From positions 23,431,029-23,495,028 of the forward strand of contig OX467083.1 in assembly GCA_950106755.1 (NCBI GenBank): 64,000 nt of DNA, read 5' to 3'. The stretch comes from Climacium dendroides (lineage: Eukaryota > Streptophyta > Bryopsida > Hypnales > Climaciaceae). A program made the position numbers and the translations under genes. This document shows, piece after piece, positions 1 to 11,532 of this stretch (the stretch's first letter is position 1; the number at the start of each line of letters is the position of its first letter). Below the pieces are notes generated by a model. That model was not told the DNA's origin. It was given only the letters and a program-made list of their open reading frames with translations, and made no database searches.

Positions 1-840
1 TTTTTTTTCCCAATTCCTCCAGCTAACTTTGAACTAGCCGCCGGTTTTTTCCAAACATTGGTACCTGCGGTGATGAAGCTAGGGAAAGGTTTGCTAGGAA
101 GTGGCTTCGCAATGAGCTTTTATTTATGTTGTTGTAGTTGGTGACACGTCTAGGTGGGCTAGTCCATGTGTTGGTTTGTTTTCCAACCTCCATAGGTTGG
201 CTGGCATTTTGGTAGGGCGGTTCTCACGCCCCACTTGTAGCTTTTTTTTCTTTTTTTTCTTTTTTCCTTGGTTTGTGCTACTTGCACCCCCCAGGCTGTT
301 TGGATTTCTGTTTCGTTTTCCTTCCTGTATTAAGGTAGGAGGCTCAAAATATGAGCAGGTATTAAGAACTACTGCCCATACAAGTGGTTGTGAATGGATA
401 TGAAGTGGTTCTCAAATGGACCTTTGTAGTCCTTGAATGAATGGAAAGAAAACAAAACATTGTTAATGACAAGAGCCAATCACACTCTCTGCTTTCCCAT
501 TTATCTTCACAAGTTGCAAGTGAACAAGTTCACGGAAGCCCTAGGGACATAAATAGGGACCTCTACCACATCTTGTTTGAAAATTCATAACTAATTCAAA
601 AATGATCCAAAAAACATGAAACAACTTGGGTTAGATGCCAATCCCTCTTTTCTTCCATGGAAAATTTACTGAAAATATATTTTGAGAAGTTTGACCTGCC
701 CAAAATTCAGTTTCAGTCCTTAGATGCTCGCTTTATGGACCGACTACCTTAAAGGTCAACCTTCATTTGTGTCAAAAAAAAAATCTCATTTCACTTGTGT
801 CAAAAAAAACCCAAAGCAAAAAATGCAATCATCCTTGGGT
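1..840. other. Intergenic AT-rich DNA with homopolymer runs
   Basis: No convincing coding exon is visible. The stretch has T runs near 1-8 and 241-266 and A runs near 774-808. Around 585-700 a block containing 'aacaacttgggttagatgcc' and 'aaaatttactgaaaat' recurs at about 39960-40075, so part of this region is a dispersed repeat. Short open frames here rest on poly-T and are not supported. Confidence 0.6.
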
Positions 841-860
841 CCAATTAAGTTGGAATTCGG

Positions 861-1118
861 TCAACATGTGCGGCAGCCAGGGCAGTAGTACTTGCATGAC
901 ACCGCAGATCCATTAGTCTCGACAAAGGCTACGACTCGTCTATCATTGCCAGTTTGTTCGTCATTGCCAATTCCGGGAGCTCCTGAATGATTAATGCCGC
1001 AGGCAGTACTTAGGGCCATTAAGAGGAAGCGCTGGCAGGCAGGCAGGCAGGCTGTTCGTTCAGCCAGAGTACGGCTGTGGAGGAGCTGGGAAACCAAACC
1101 AGCCACAAAAAACTTCAT
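861..1118 (-). other. GC-rich island with a possible minus-strand terminal exon
   Basis: About 260 bases are much richer in G+C than the flanks. On the minus strand an 85-codon frame ends in a cysteine-rich tail (CKYYCPGCRTC, then stop). A splice acceptor-like CAG about halfway along could start a terminal exon of some 40 residues. The frame also opens with a hydrophobic, signal-peptide-like stretch (MKFFVAGLVSQLL). A CAGG microsatellite (CTGC on the minus strand) near 1034-1050 lies inside it. No family is recognised and no partner exon was found, so this may be chance. Confidence 0.2.
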
Positions 1119-1559
1119 TCATCGGAACTTGTCGACCAATGATGCCAAAATCAGGTTTGGACGTATTAGGTGAAAAAAACAGACAATTGGGGTCAAATGA
1201 CACCATTGCATTGTAGGGTGTTTTTTTTCTTCATTCAGTATGTGAGATTTTGGCCACAATGCATGTATGAAGGTAACAGGTTCAGAAATCACCCACCTAA
1301 GAGCTGGAACTGGATTTTGGGGGAGGTGAAGCTTCTTGAAATCATTTTTAGGCAATTTTACTTGAAAGACAAGTGGAATTGGCATCAAACCCAAGTCGTT
1401 TCATGTTTTTTGGAGCTTTGTGGAATTGGCTATGAAATTTTGAAGTAGGAATGGTTTAGGACTCTGAAATAGCCCACCTACGTTGTTTGTACATTGTTGA
1501 AAAAAAAGGCGATGAAAAAGCAACGTGTACATGTAGTGTACATTTGAGGATGTTAGCAG

Positions 1560-1966
1560 TTTTAGAGCCTGTGCGATTTTAGAGCCTGTTACATGATAGT
1601 AATGGAGTGATTAGTAACCTCATTAGGAACTTCCAACTTTTTAGTGTGAATTCATTGTAAGAATTGACTTTTTAGGGTCTTTTATGTTAGAAAATATTGT
1701 ACTTGCTCTAGGTGAACAATATGAGCATCTATGAATTTAGATTTTGTTGGTTTTGGGGTAGTTTACAAATTCTTTTGGGTTGTGATGCATTGAACACTTC
1801 AAAATTCATAGCAAATTCATATTTTGTTAGAAAAAATACATACATAATTTCAGTTGCTCTCATTTTTTCCTCACACTTCTCTATATGTGGGAAAACATTG
1901 AAAATTTTTAGCAACAACATGAGGCCAAACTCCTAATTCTGACTAGAATAGGATGTTTTACCTTAG
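1560..1966 (+). repeat. Dispersed repeat, family C, copy 1
   Basis: A block of about 400 bases holds 'atgagcatctatgaatttag', 'gttggttttggggtagttta' and 'cttttgggttgtgatgcatt', and ends in 'gttttaccttag'. Diverged copies lie at about 18800-19215 and 43193-43671 in the same orientation, and at 21215-21676 inverted. It carries no coding sequence. The better-kept copies have complementary ends, which suggests a non-autonomous DNA transposon. Confidence 0.6.
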
Positions 1967-1999
1967 TATATAATATTATGTAGGGAGGGCAATGCCCAT

Positions 2000-4900
2000 C
2001 AAGGAGGAAATTGTGTAAAAAAATGATGTCAATAAGGAGAGCATTCAAAGCTTGGTGAGGAGACACAATTTTCTATGTGGTTCCCAATGGCAAGGATATT
2101 GCTTGGTATAAGTAGTATGTTAGAAAATGCGAGAAATTTGGATAACTGAAAACTTTCCAAATGAAGAATCAATATAATGCCCAATTACGCGGGTGGACCT
2201 AGATAATGCTTTGATTATGCAAAAATAACCTGTCCAACAAATGAATGGGGATTTTTTGTAGGAGGTATATATAGATATAGAAATGGGGGTATATATTGGT
2301 TTGTTGTGTTATGTAAAAGTGGTGGGACCAATTCCATAGTGTTCAAGGGTAGTTTTGGTCTTCAAGTGGAAGTTTATCTAAGTGGTTAAATTTTTCCACT
2401 TGAGTTACAAATTTTAAACCCAAGATGAGTTATTTTTTCAATATTACACATTTGAATGATTTTTATATGAAGTCATGGTACAAGTGGAAAATGGTGATTT
2501 TGCATTCCCAAAGAATTTTTTCTTACTTTTGTCAATTTTCACACTATCCCCAAGGTTGGAAAATTGTTTAGTTACCATGAATTTTTTTGCATAAAATCAT
2601 GACTATGTTAACCCTTGAAAGCCCAAGGCCTTTTGGGGTTCAAAAACATTATTGCTTTTGAAGTACTATAGATCTAAATGTCACTAAGGTATAGAAATCT
2701 CAACTGTACAATCTTGTAGTGTACCTATTGTAAATGACCTGAATCAAATTTGGAGTCATTTGGCCACATAGATTAATGTTTTAGTGTTGAAAAATGATGC
2801 TAAAATTTTTGTGGCAACACATTTGGAAGTGAAATTTGATTTTTAAACCTACTGAAACAAAAAAACTTGAAACTATAAAGTGATTCAAAACCAACATACA
2901 AACACATTGGTGAAAAAAAATATCATTCAATTGACTCATTGTGTTTGTAAAATGGCTTTGAAATGTCAAAAAATAACAAGAAAAAACACATTTCAGGTTG
3001 AACCTCCTTCGACTAAAATGCTTCTCAATCACTCATAACTTCTTAGATTGATATGAAATTTTAGCCACATAAACTAGAATAGTATATGCACCTTTTCCCA
3101 AGATATTATTGAAAACAAAAAATTGTACGAAGAAGAAACAAGCCACTAAAGTTTACTATAACCCAAAAATGTTAGGATTTTGAACTTTGAATTGCTCTTA
3201 AACATGCAAAACAACTTGGATTGACATGAAAATTTTACCACGATAACTAGATTGCAAGGGGAACATAAACCAACAAATTTTTATTGAAAACAAACATTGG
3301 ATGATGGAAATACAAGCCCCCAAAATTGTAACCATCAAATGCAATTTGGTGAATTCAAATTGAACCTTTGTACTTCGGTTCACTTACAAAAATTAGTACA
3401 TCTTGGATTGATTTGAAAATTTTACCACACAAACTAGAAAAAAGAGTACAAAGTTTCCAACAAATTTCATTAAATTTGGACATCATATGCATAAGTTACA
3501 ACTCTTTGAATTGAATTTAAACTATGTGAAGACACTTTTGGTCCCCTATAGCATTTAAGGATTAATAGCATGTGTACCAAATTTGGAGGTGAAAAGATGA
3601 AGAGAAATGGAAATATTTTAAATCTATCACCATGTGCACTTGTAAGAAAATTTCCACTACTTCCAACTTTAACATTGTCCTAAGGGCTAGAAAATTGTTT
3701 ATTTACCATGAAATGTTTGGCATAAGATTATCCCTATGTTGATAATATGAATACCACATTTGGAGGTCAAAACTTGGGTCAAAAGAGTCACAAAAATGAA
3801 GATATTCTAAATATGCCAACATATGTAGTTGTGAGAATGATTATAAGGACATACTAAAAATTCTAGACAAAGTCATATTTGGAGAATTGGATATGAGTGT
3901 GATTCATCAAGTTATATAGTTTTTGCTTTTGAAAGTGGACAAACTTCTTTAATGATTTGAGGCGCATTTGCTAAAGGGCAAAAGTCAAAACTTGTTCTAA
4001 CACCTAAAGATCAACATTGTACTAAGGATTTTGTGGAATTGGTCTATGATGGCAATTGTTTTATTTTATGGATAAAGTTTACACTAGATGCTTATAGAAG
4101 ATGGAGCACCTTTCCATTGCAACAAATTATGTGAAGAATGGAGAAGAATATGCCTTACTAAATGCACAATTGGTATGCAAATTCTCCTAATTTCAATCCA
4201 TTTGAGAACTTGTAGAAGATTTTTTTAAATGTTGCCCAATAGAATGAGATATGCCCTAGAGACTTAGGAGAATGAAAAATAGATATCATTACAAAATCCT
4301 AATGTTTTCCAACTTCTAAGTAGATGGATTTTGTTGTTCATCGAATGCAACAATCCATATTTTTCTATTGACATAAAAACATGGATTGTTGCATTGGATG
4401 TTCAACAAAATCCACTTGCTTATACATAGATTTCTTATAGTGTGATTGAAAGATAGTGGAGGTCAATTAGTGGTACAAAGCTCCTTAATTTACGTCATTT
4501 TATGCTTTCTAGATTATAAGTAGTGATTGAATCTAATAGAGGACATACACATTGATAGATTTAGAGTATCTCTATTTTTGTAAATTTTTTGCTCTGTATA
4601 TTTGGTATTCTTGATATTAAAACAAAGACAATCATATAAAAAAATTCATAGTAAATGAACAATTTTTCAACCCTCAAGACAATGTCAAAGTTGACAATAG
4701 TAAAAATTTCTCAATACTATACAAAAGATGTACATATGGATTTCCTATATACCTATACTATAAAATTTTAAAAATTCATCACCAATGTTTTCAATCAATT
4801 TCCATGTCAATCTATAAAAATTAGATAAGTTTTTTGCTCCAAACGGAATTGGATTTTTTGACATTAAAAATTCACATGCTTTTTTGAGATGTGCAAGAGG

Positions 4901-5030
4901 ACAATGTCAATTATTCACGACATACAATGAGAGTTATACTTCAAAATATGCAAAATTCTTTGAATGGCAAATACATTGGTTTATAAGAATACTAAACCTT
5001 GCTTCTATATATAAGATCTAAGTTTTGTTC
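2000..5030. repeat. AT-rich intergenic DNA with degenerate internal repeats
   Basis: No gene is seen. Between about 3010 and 3480 a phrase built around 'cttggattgacatgaaaatt' followed by 'ttaccac..aactaga' occurs three times at roughly 180-base spacing (near 3045, 3217 and 3403). This is a decayed tandem repeat. A short hairpin at 4325-4414 is listed separately. Confidence 0.5.
4325..4414. repeat. Hairpin-forming inverted repeat
   Basis: The left arm 'tggattttgttgttcatcga' onward is nearly the reverse complement of the right arm ending 'gttcaacaaaatcca'. The arms are about 34 bases each around a loop of about 22 bases. This resembles a small foldback MITE. Confidence 0.7.
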
Positions 5031-5039
5031 ATTAACCTT

Positions 5040-5480
5040 CCAAGGACCAAAAGGACACGACGTGTCATCTTCAAATTTTCAATGGCAAATTCTAAGTAGG
5101 GTAAAACAAATCTCAATATTTTGTAAATTAGGATCTTGTAAAATATCAAGTTGAAATACGTGTTTCATTTTTTGATTTTCAAAATTTCAATGTGTGAAAT
5201 ATTTCAAAATTTATTTAGGAAATGTTGACTAATAAAAAGCAAACATAATGTTTTTACAATGAAAGGAATATTAAGGATGGAAAAAAAAATCTTGAACATT
5301 TTTAGTCTTTACTCTCCACAAACAAATTGGGTCTCAATAGTTTATTTTTTTTAAATTTGTTTATTTAAAATTTTAAAATATACCAGCCTCAATCTAGTTT
5401 GATTATGAATAAAAGATAATTGGAATGATTCAAAATTTTGTGGAAGCGTTCCAAATAGTATTTTTATATCAACTGTTAAA
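5040..5480 (+). repeat. Dispersed repeat, family J, copy 1
   Basis: The block includes 'aaaacaaatctcaatatttt', 'aataaaaagcaaacataatg' and 'agtctttactctccacaaac'. A diverged inverted copy lies at about 25010-25420, inside the largest intron of the TEX47-like gene. No coding sequence is visible. Confidence 0.55.
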
Positions 5481-5929
5481 TTTTAAAAATTGACACATGT
5501 ATAATTAAATCTTTTTTAAAGAAACTCTGCTCCTTTCTACACCATTTTGACATTGACACTACATTCATTAGGTTAATTAATGTGCTCTATCTTATTTTTC
5601 AACATGTTACACTAATTTACAAAATAGCTTAAAATAAAAATTGGATCATTTGATTATACATTATATAATAATATTATAGAGTCTAAAGTCTAATTTTTTC
5701 ATGTACTTATAAGACAATATGGAGGGGGGATTGAAGAGGCAAAAAAATAAGCAATAGAATTAGCAATCTAGATTTGGTAATCTTATTGAAACCTTTGATT
5801 TTCAACAAGTTTGTTTCAACAAAATTAAGTTGCTCAATTCAATTTCACCTTCAAAATTTGATCCAATTTTAATTCTCTTTCATGTAACTACATTGTTAAA
5901 AATCAAATTATGCATCACCCTAATATTAA

Positions 5930-7810
5930 CTATCCTAATTTTGTGAAGTCCTATTGACAATTGAGAAAGACCTTTGCCTACACTCGAAAGTATTGTTTGA
6001 ACATTAGAGAGGCATTTGCATCTTGAAAATCCCTTGGATTTATGAAGTTGCTAGATTTTAGAATTCCTTTAAATTTGAAATATCTTTTGGAGATGTGTTT
6101 TGCATTCCTCAAAAAGAAGATATTTGACTCCCCTTTAAAATCAAATTCTAACAACTTTTATTGTGTGAATAAGCACTGAACTTTTGAAGGCTAAATTTTT
6201 TGTGTTTAAAATTAAGCCTAAATTCACATGTTCTTCACATGAATATTTTAAGCAAGGATTTAGACATGACACTTCAAAAATAAAATTGCTCTGTGCCACG
6301 GGATTTCTAGAATCCTCTATATTTGAAAAATCTCTTGTAGAGATGCACTCAATTCTCTTTTAGAAGGAGTTTTTTTAACTCCTTATGAAAACCTAGTTTT
6401 GCCATTGAATGAGTAAACACTTGAATTTCAAAGTTCTAATTGTATGAATCTTCATGATCAATCCAAGATCCAAATATTCATAAAGTGAAATTTTAAAGTA
6501 AGAATGTACATGGATCACTTCTACAACAAGATTGTACAAACCTATAGGATTGAATATCTCTTTAGGACATACAATCAATTCCCCTAAAAAAAGATTTTCC
6601 AATCCCCTTCAAAATTCAATTTTGACATCGCCTATTGTATGAATTTCATTGAACTTTTAAAATTCTAGTTCCATGTATCTTCAAAATCTAGCCTAGATCT
6701 ACATACTCTTAAACTATAAAATTTATACAAAAATGTATTTATGACACTTTTGCAATAAGATTACACTACGCTACATGATTTTGAGGTTCTTCTAAACTTT
6801 GCTCACTTCTCCTTAAAAAGAAGGTATTTTCACCTTGTTTAAAAACCTAAATTTAACATCCCCTATTGTGTGAATAAATATTGAACTTTCAGAATTCTAA
6901 TTCCATGTGTCTTCAAAAAATTGGCCTAAGACCCACATGTTATGAAAATATATATTTTAGATAAGATTGTACATGAGTTGTTTTGTACCAAGGTTGCACC
7001 AAACCTTTGGGATTTTGGAAATTCATTGGATTTTAAGAATACTTTGGATTTTAAAGATCTATTTTAAAGATATGTACAATTTTTCCTTAAAAGGAAGTTT
7101 TGTGAGTGCTTATCAAAATCTAATTTCATCATCCACTATTGTACAAGTAAACACTTAATTTTCAAAGTTCTAATTCTATGTCTTCAAAATCAAGCTCAGA
7201 CCCAAATATGTTGAAATTGTATTATAGCCCATCACAAAGTTTAGACCCTATGGTTTGTCAATAGTTATCATGTGGTTATTGTTGTTTCATGGGTTCGCAT
7301 GTTAATTACAATTTATCACATCATTACGATGCATTACTTTGCATCGTTACAATGTAGTTGTAAGTAATGCATTGTTACTATGCGATAATGATGTGAAGTA
7401 ATGCATTATAATGATGTGATAAATTGTAATTAATGTGCAAAACCATGAAACAATGATAACCACATGATAACTATTGACAAACTGTAGGGTCTAAGCTTTG
7501 TGATGAGTAGGCATAAATGTACATAGGCTACTTCTACAATAAAATTGTCCTAAGTTGTGGGATTTTGAGAAATCTTTGAATTTTGAAAACCTTCTAAACT
7601 TTCATAATCACTTTTGAAGATGTACTTGGATCCTTCAAAAAGAGTTTTTCAACTCCCTTTGGTAATTGAATTGTGGCATTTTGTGTTATATGAATAAACA
7701 ATGAAGTTTCAAAGTCCTAAATCATTTGCCTTCCAAATCAATCTTTGACCCAATATGTGCAATGAGTGTATATTTTTAGACAATTTGATTTGGCAATAAG
7801 ATTGCAACGA
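5930..7810 (+). repeat. Degenerate tandem array, about 230-300 base period, about six units
   Basis: The same ordered phrases recur near 6000, 6300, 6545, 6772, 7003 and 7550: a 'gggattttgaa'-like start, a 'cttcaaaaagaag/ttttcaactccc' centre, 'ccattgtgtgaataaacact', 'ttcaaagttctaattccatg' with 'tcttcaaaatcaagcctaga', and 'acttctacaataagattg' at the end. Units differ strongly from each other, so the array is old. The fifth unit is split by the foldback element at 7230-7505. No open frame persists across units, so I read it as a decayed satellite rather than a gene. Confidence 0.65.
7230..7505. mobile_element. Foldback MITE with arms of about 130 bases
   Basis: The ends CATCACAAAG and CTTTGTGATG are reverse complements. 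The match continues almost unbroken through 'gtttgtcaatagttatcatg', 'tggttatt' and 'tgtttcatgg' to 'taattacaatttatcacatc' near the middle. Nearly the whole 276 bases therefore folds into one hairpin. Several arm mismatches are CG on one side and CA/TG or TA on the other. It is inserted in a unit of the surrounding tandem array. It has no coding capacity and is presumably mobilised in trans. Confidence 0.85.
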
Positions 7811-9400
7811 GCTATTGTTTCAATGGTAATTGAACTAATTGTCTTTTCACAAACATACCAACTTGAGGGATCTAAGTTAATCTCTAAACACTCAAGTATC
7901 CATTGAGTTGATGATGAATGTTGTAAAGAGTGCACTTTATCTATTTAATATTAATAGAGTAAGATGTTTAAAACCCCACATGTATCAATAGAAAGATGAA
8001 AAAATGCTCACTATGAATCAATGATACAAATATTTTGAAGGAGTTTCAATTGTTTATTTAAATTTTTTTTAAATAATCTTATTGAAGCAAAGGCTCTATT
8101 AAACATACAATACATTAGAAGCTCCTTGATTGAATATATATGTGAGCTTTAATTTCTACCAAGTGTGAAAATATTTAATCTACTCACATATAGTTTTTGC
8201 AATTGATTTTTCGCTTGTTAGCTTTGAACATAATAAATGTAGAATATTTGAGATGGCTAGACTATAGTAGAAAAGTTTCAAAATTCATATGTATGGTTAG
8301 TGGAACCTCTTTTTTATTGTATTTTGAATGGAGACTTCACATTATAGTTAGTTCAAACATTGAGTTAAGGGATTAAGTTGATTGACATTTAAAAATATGA
8401 AGATTGGTTTATTCCAAATTCAGAGACAAGGGGACCAAACTTTTGAAAGATTTCATTAGTTGAAATTGATAAGTTGTTGAAAAATGGATTTACATCATGA
8501 AACTAGAAGTCATAAGTCTCTATGAAGGTCCCATGCCACAATGAATACTATTTTTGCAATGTGGCATCAAAAGTCCTCAAATTTTGAGCCCTTGGGATTA
8601 AGTTAAATCCACCTCAAAAAGTAAGTCTAATTGAAATTTTTGGGTGGTCATAAAAAAATACCATTTAATTAATTAATTTTTTGTCATTTTATGCCTTTTG
8701 GGCACTTTATACCAATCCAAAGGTTGTGACTTCTCAATGACAAATGAGGGACTTAGAGGGGGAGACTTCTTAAATTTTTTGGCCCCTTACTATTTTTGTG
8801 TAGACCGGACATGATATGGTTGCGAAAGAATGTTAACCCCTAAAGGCCCATTGTTCCTTCAAGGGACAAAATGGATTTCAGGCAGGTTCCTATGAATTCA
8901 ATTTTTAGTAAATTTTTTTGAAACTTTCTCATAAGATAAAAAAACTTATTGCTTCATGGGAATATAATTTTTATTCCAATTGGTGCCCAAAAGCAAAAAT
9001 TATGCTACAAAAAGCCTAAAGTTTCATTTGGTGGGCAAAAAAATAAATACTCACAAACTTAAAATTAAAATTTTCTTTTCTTATAGATCAAATTTTTGTC
9101 CACATGTGAAGCTTTGATTCAATCCATTTGAATTAATGATGTGAAAGTTAGGAACAATCTTGTTTTTCAGGCAATTGAGCATCTTCTTGAAAAAATAACT
9201 TGTAAGATTCATTTTTGAATGCAATTTTCACAATTTTCCAAAAAGAATTGTTTGGTAAGGTTAAGTTTTCTTACTAAAACAATTCCACCATTGGGATTAT
9301 TGTGTTTCAATCCCATCTTAAAGCTATTCATGATTTAGTTTTTCTTTCAATCTTGAACCTTCTTCTATTTAACAACTTTTTAAAGAATGAAAATCAAATG
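7811..9400. other. AT-rich intergenic DNA, no gene seen
   Basis: No coding exon or structured RNA is recognised. From about 8833 a repeat edge reading 'ttaacccctaaaggcccatt' begins. The following 200 bases ('gggaatataatttttattcc' near 8960) match a copy at about 27060-27240, so this is a member of the dispersed TTAACCCCT-edge family. Confidence 0.5.
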
Positions 9401-9459
9401 TGTTTTTTTTTGAATTTTTTTTCTTAGACTTTCATCTCAATTCTTCAACACAATTTGAA

Positions 9460-11532
9460 AAAAAATTGGCCTTGGGCCTCTCGCCCGGAATCCAAAACCC
9501 TGACACCCGTTCCAAAGTATGGCATCGCTACCGACAACGTCGCTCAAAAACTCTAGATAGCAAAGAAAAAAACCCAGAATTTCTCCCCCAAAATCCCAAA
9601 CCCTGCGAAATTGCTAGAGATTCATCACTCGATAGAGAGCGTAGACCACCAGATTCGTAGGGGTTTGCACATTGCACGGGGATCATGGTTGATGTCCGAG
9701 TCAGATCTTTCCGGGAGTAGCTCCTCAACAATTTGATGCTCAAATTCGTCTGTGCAGTTTGAACGCTAACGTTGCAATTCAATGCGTGACCACCTTTCAA
9801 ATCAAAGCGAGGCTATTCAGGGTTCATGGACCCATCAATGTAGAGTTCGGACCAACATGACAATCGTGGAAGATGAGCTAGGGTTTGGAGTGTGTCTGGA
9901 TCTCCGAACACATCATTCAATCAGTGCCAATACCAACAAACGCTTCATTTGCCAATGCAACTCCCCTTGTGAGGCATCGAGAGAGAGCGAATCCAGCCAC
10001 AACGAGATCAAACTACACACCCAACTGATTGCTCGAAAACAGAGTGCAAATGCAATACATGCGGAGGGTTTCGAGTGAAACCCTGAACGCGCTTCGTAGC
10101 ATTCCGGTGTGTGTGTCAAATGAAATCCGCGCTTCTGACTTACCAATGATTGCTCACAATCAGATTGTCAACAAATCAGTCTCTCCGACATTGCACATTT
10201 CAAGAATTGAAATGCACGCCCAAAATTTCAAAAAAAGGCGTTTCGTTGCAACGATGATCGCAACTCATCACATCACCTAGCACACGCTGCACTTAGGATA
10301 GGACCTTCTTTGCGATGCTATTTCCAGGGTTCTATAATACTGTAGAAATAGCCTTCCTTTACGGAATCCAGTAACGCCTTGGTAGCATCAATGCATCTCA
10401 TCTCCTCAAAAGTGACGGAACAGAAATCAACACAAGCAGAGGCAGACACGCAACATCCAGTCTCGGAGCGCACTGGTTCGCTCCCTCTCAAGATGCTTCA
10501 CGATTCAAGCTATGGAAGGCGCTTTCGTTTTAGGTCAAATTAAGGTAAGGCATTAAAAAGTCGACTCTTATCCTCAGAGCAACGCAACGACCAATGGACG
10601 TGTCCTCGCTGGGTCCCAGTCAGTCGCCCATACTTGCTATCTTCAAAAGTGCCATGGAGTACTGCCTCTTTGTCAGTTCGAACTGGGTTTCAATTCCTTA
10701 AGCTCCCTCTCTGATGTGATAACTTAGAGAGAGCCAGCGGCCTCTGGCAATCGATGGAGTGATACCTTACATTTGGAGATACTTTACAGCGGAGGCTCTA
10801 CTATAGGAGGATACACAAGTATCTGTTCGACGTGTCAACATTCGTTGGCAACATTCATCCTTTCTATAGCCACAAAGTGTGGTGACCGTCGCCTCTTTGC
10901 CTACTCTGCTTTGCGGAGGTGTACAAACAGATATGATAGACTGACGGAGACGCAGTCGGTTTTCGGAAGTACGCGGAAGACTCTTGGATTTGGTGAGTAG
11001 GGTACGTGGGTTGCCGTTTTCGCAAATGTTTTTGGAGATTGTGTAATTCAGGTCATGTAGTTGCTCGTTTTTCTCTCGGCTATCTGCAGTGAGACGTCGT
11101 TTTTTGGTTTCTCTCTTCGTAGGTAATGAGTTGAGACAGCGCTGTGGTGTGATTTTGAGCTAGATGCTCTTGTTCTTGGTCATCATCCGTTATGGAGTTG
11201 CTTTTTGACACTCGCGCTTTGTCTTCACAGTTTTTAATTTTGCAGTCGCGGGGGGCCCCTATCATTATATTTGTGGCTTACTCCATGTTGCCAAGTTCTG
11301 TTGAGTTTGTGTGTGTGCGTGTGCGTGTGTCTTCGTGTTGTATAAGATTCTGGGGTGGAGATTAATGTCCGCCATTGATGCTTGGTGTTGATGTCACAGG
11401 TAGCCAGAAACTACGATAGTACCAACGCAGTTCCCCAGTTTCTAATCCTTCGCCAGAGAAGGATGCAAGATGAATGCCCTATCTTGAGGAATTCGTCATT
11501 GGTAACCCATCACTAGTTTGCGGACTGAGACC
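9460..11532 (+). promoter_or_regulatory. GC-rich promoter and 5' leader zone of the rhomboid gene
   Basis: Base composition changes sharply near 9460 and stays GC-richer up to the rhomboid start at 11533. Telo-box-like AAACCCT motifs occur near 9497, 9597 and 10078, as in many plant promoters. A probable 5' UTR intron runs from about 10993 (GGTGAGT) to 11399 (GTCACAG). An in-frame TGA at 11485 excludes an upstream start in the final leader exon. Open frames occur on both strands (for example minus 9528-9800), but none has recognisable content. A divergent minus-strand transcript cannot be excluded. Confidence 0.5.
10993..11399 (+). other. Probable 5' UTR intron of the rhomboid gene
   Basis: A strong donor (G followed by GTGAGT) at 10993 and an acceptor (GATGTCACAG, then G) ending at 11399 bracket a T- and GT-rich stretch. 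The coding start lies 133 bases downstream. The inference rests on splice signals and composition alone. Confidence 0.45.

Noticed and set aside
9528..10146. Minus-strand frames of 90 and 77 codons upstream of the rhomboid gene
   Set aside because: GC-rich leader-like sequence keeps several frames open on both strands; no family, splice pattern or start context supports a protein.
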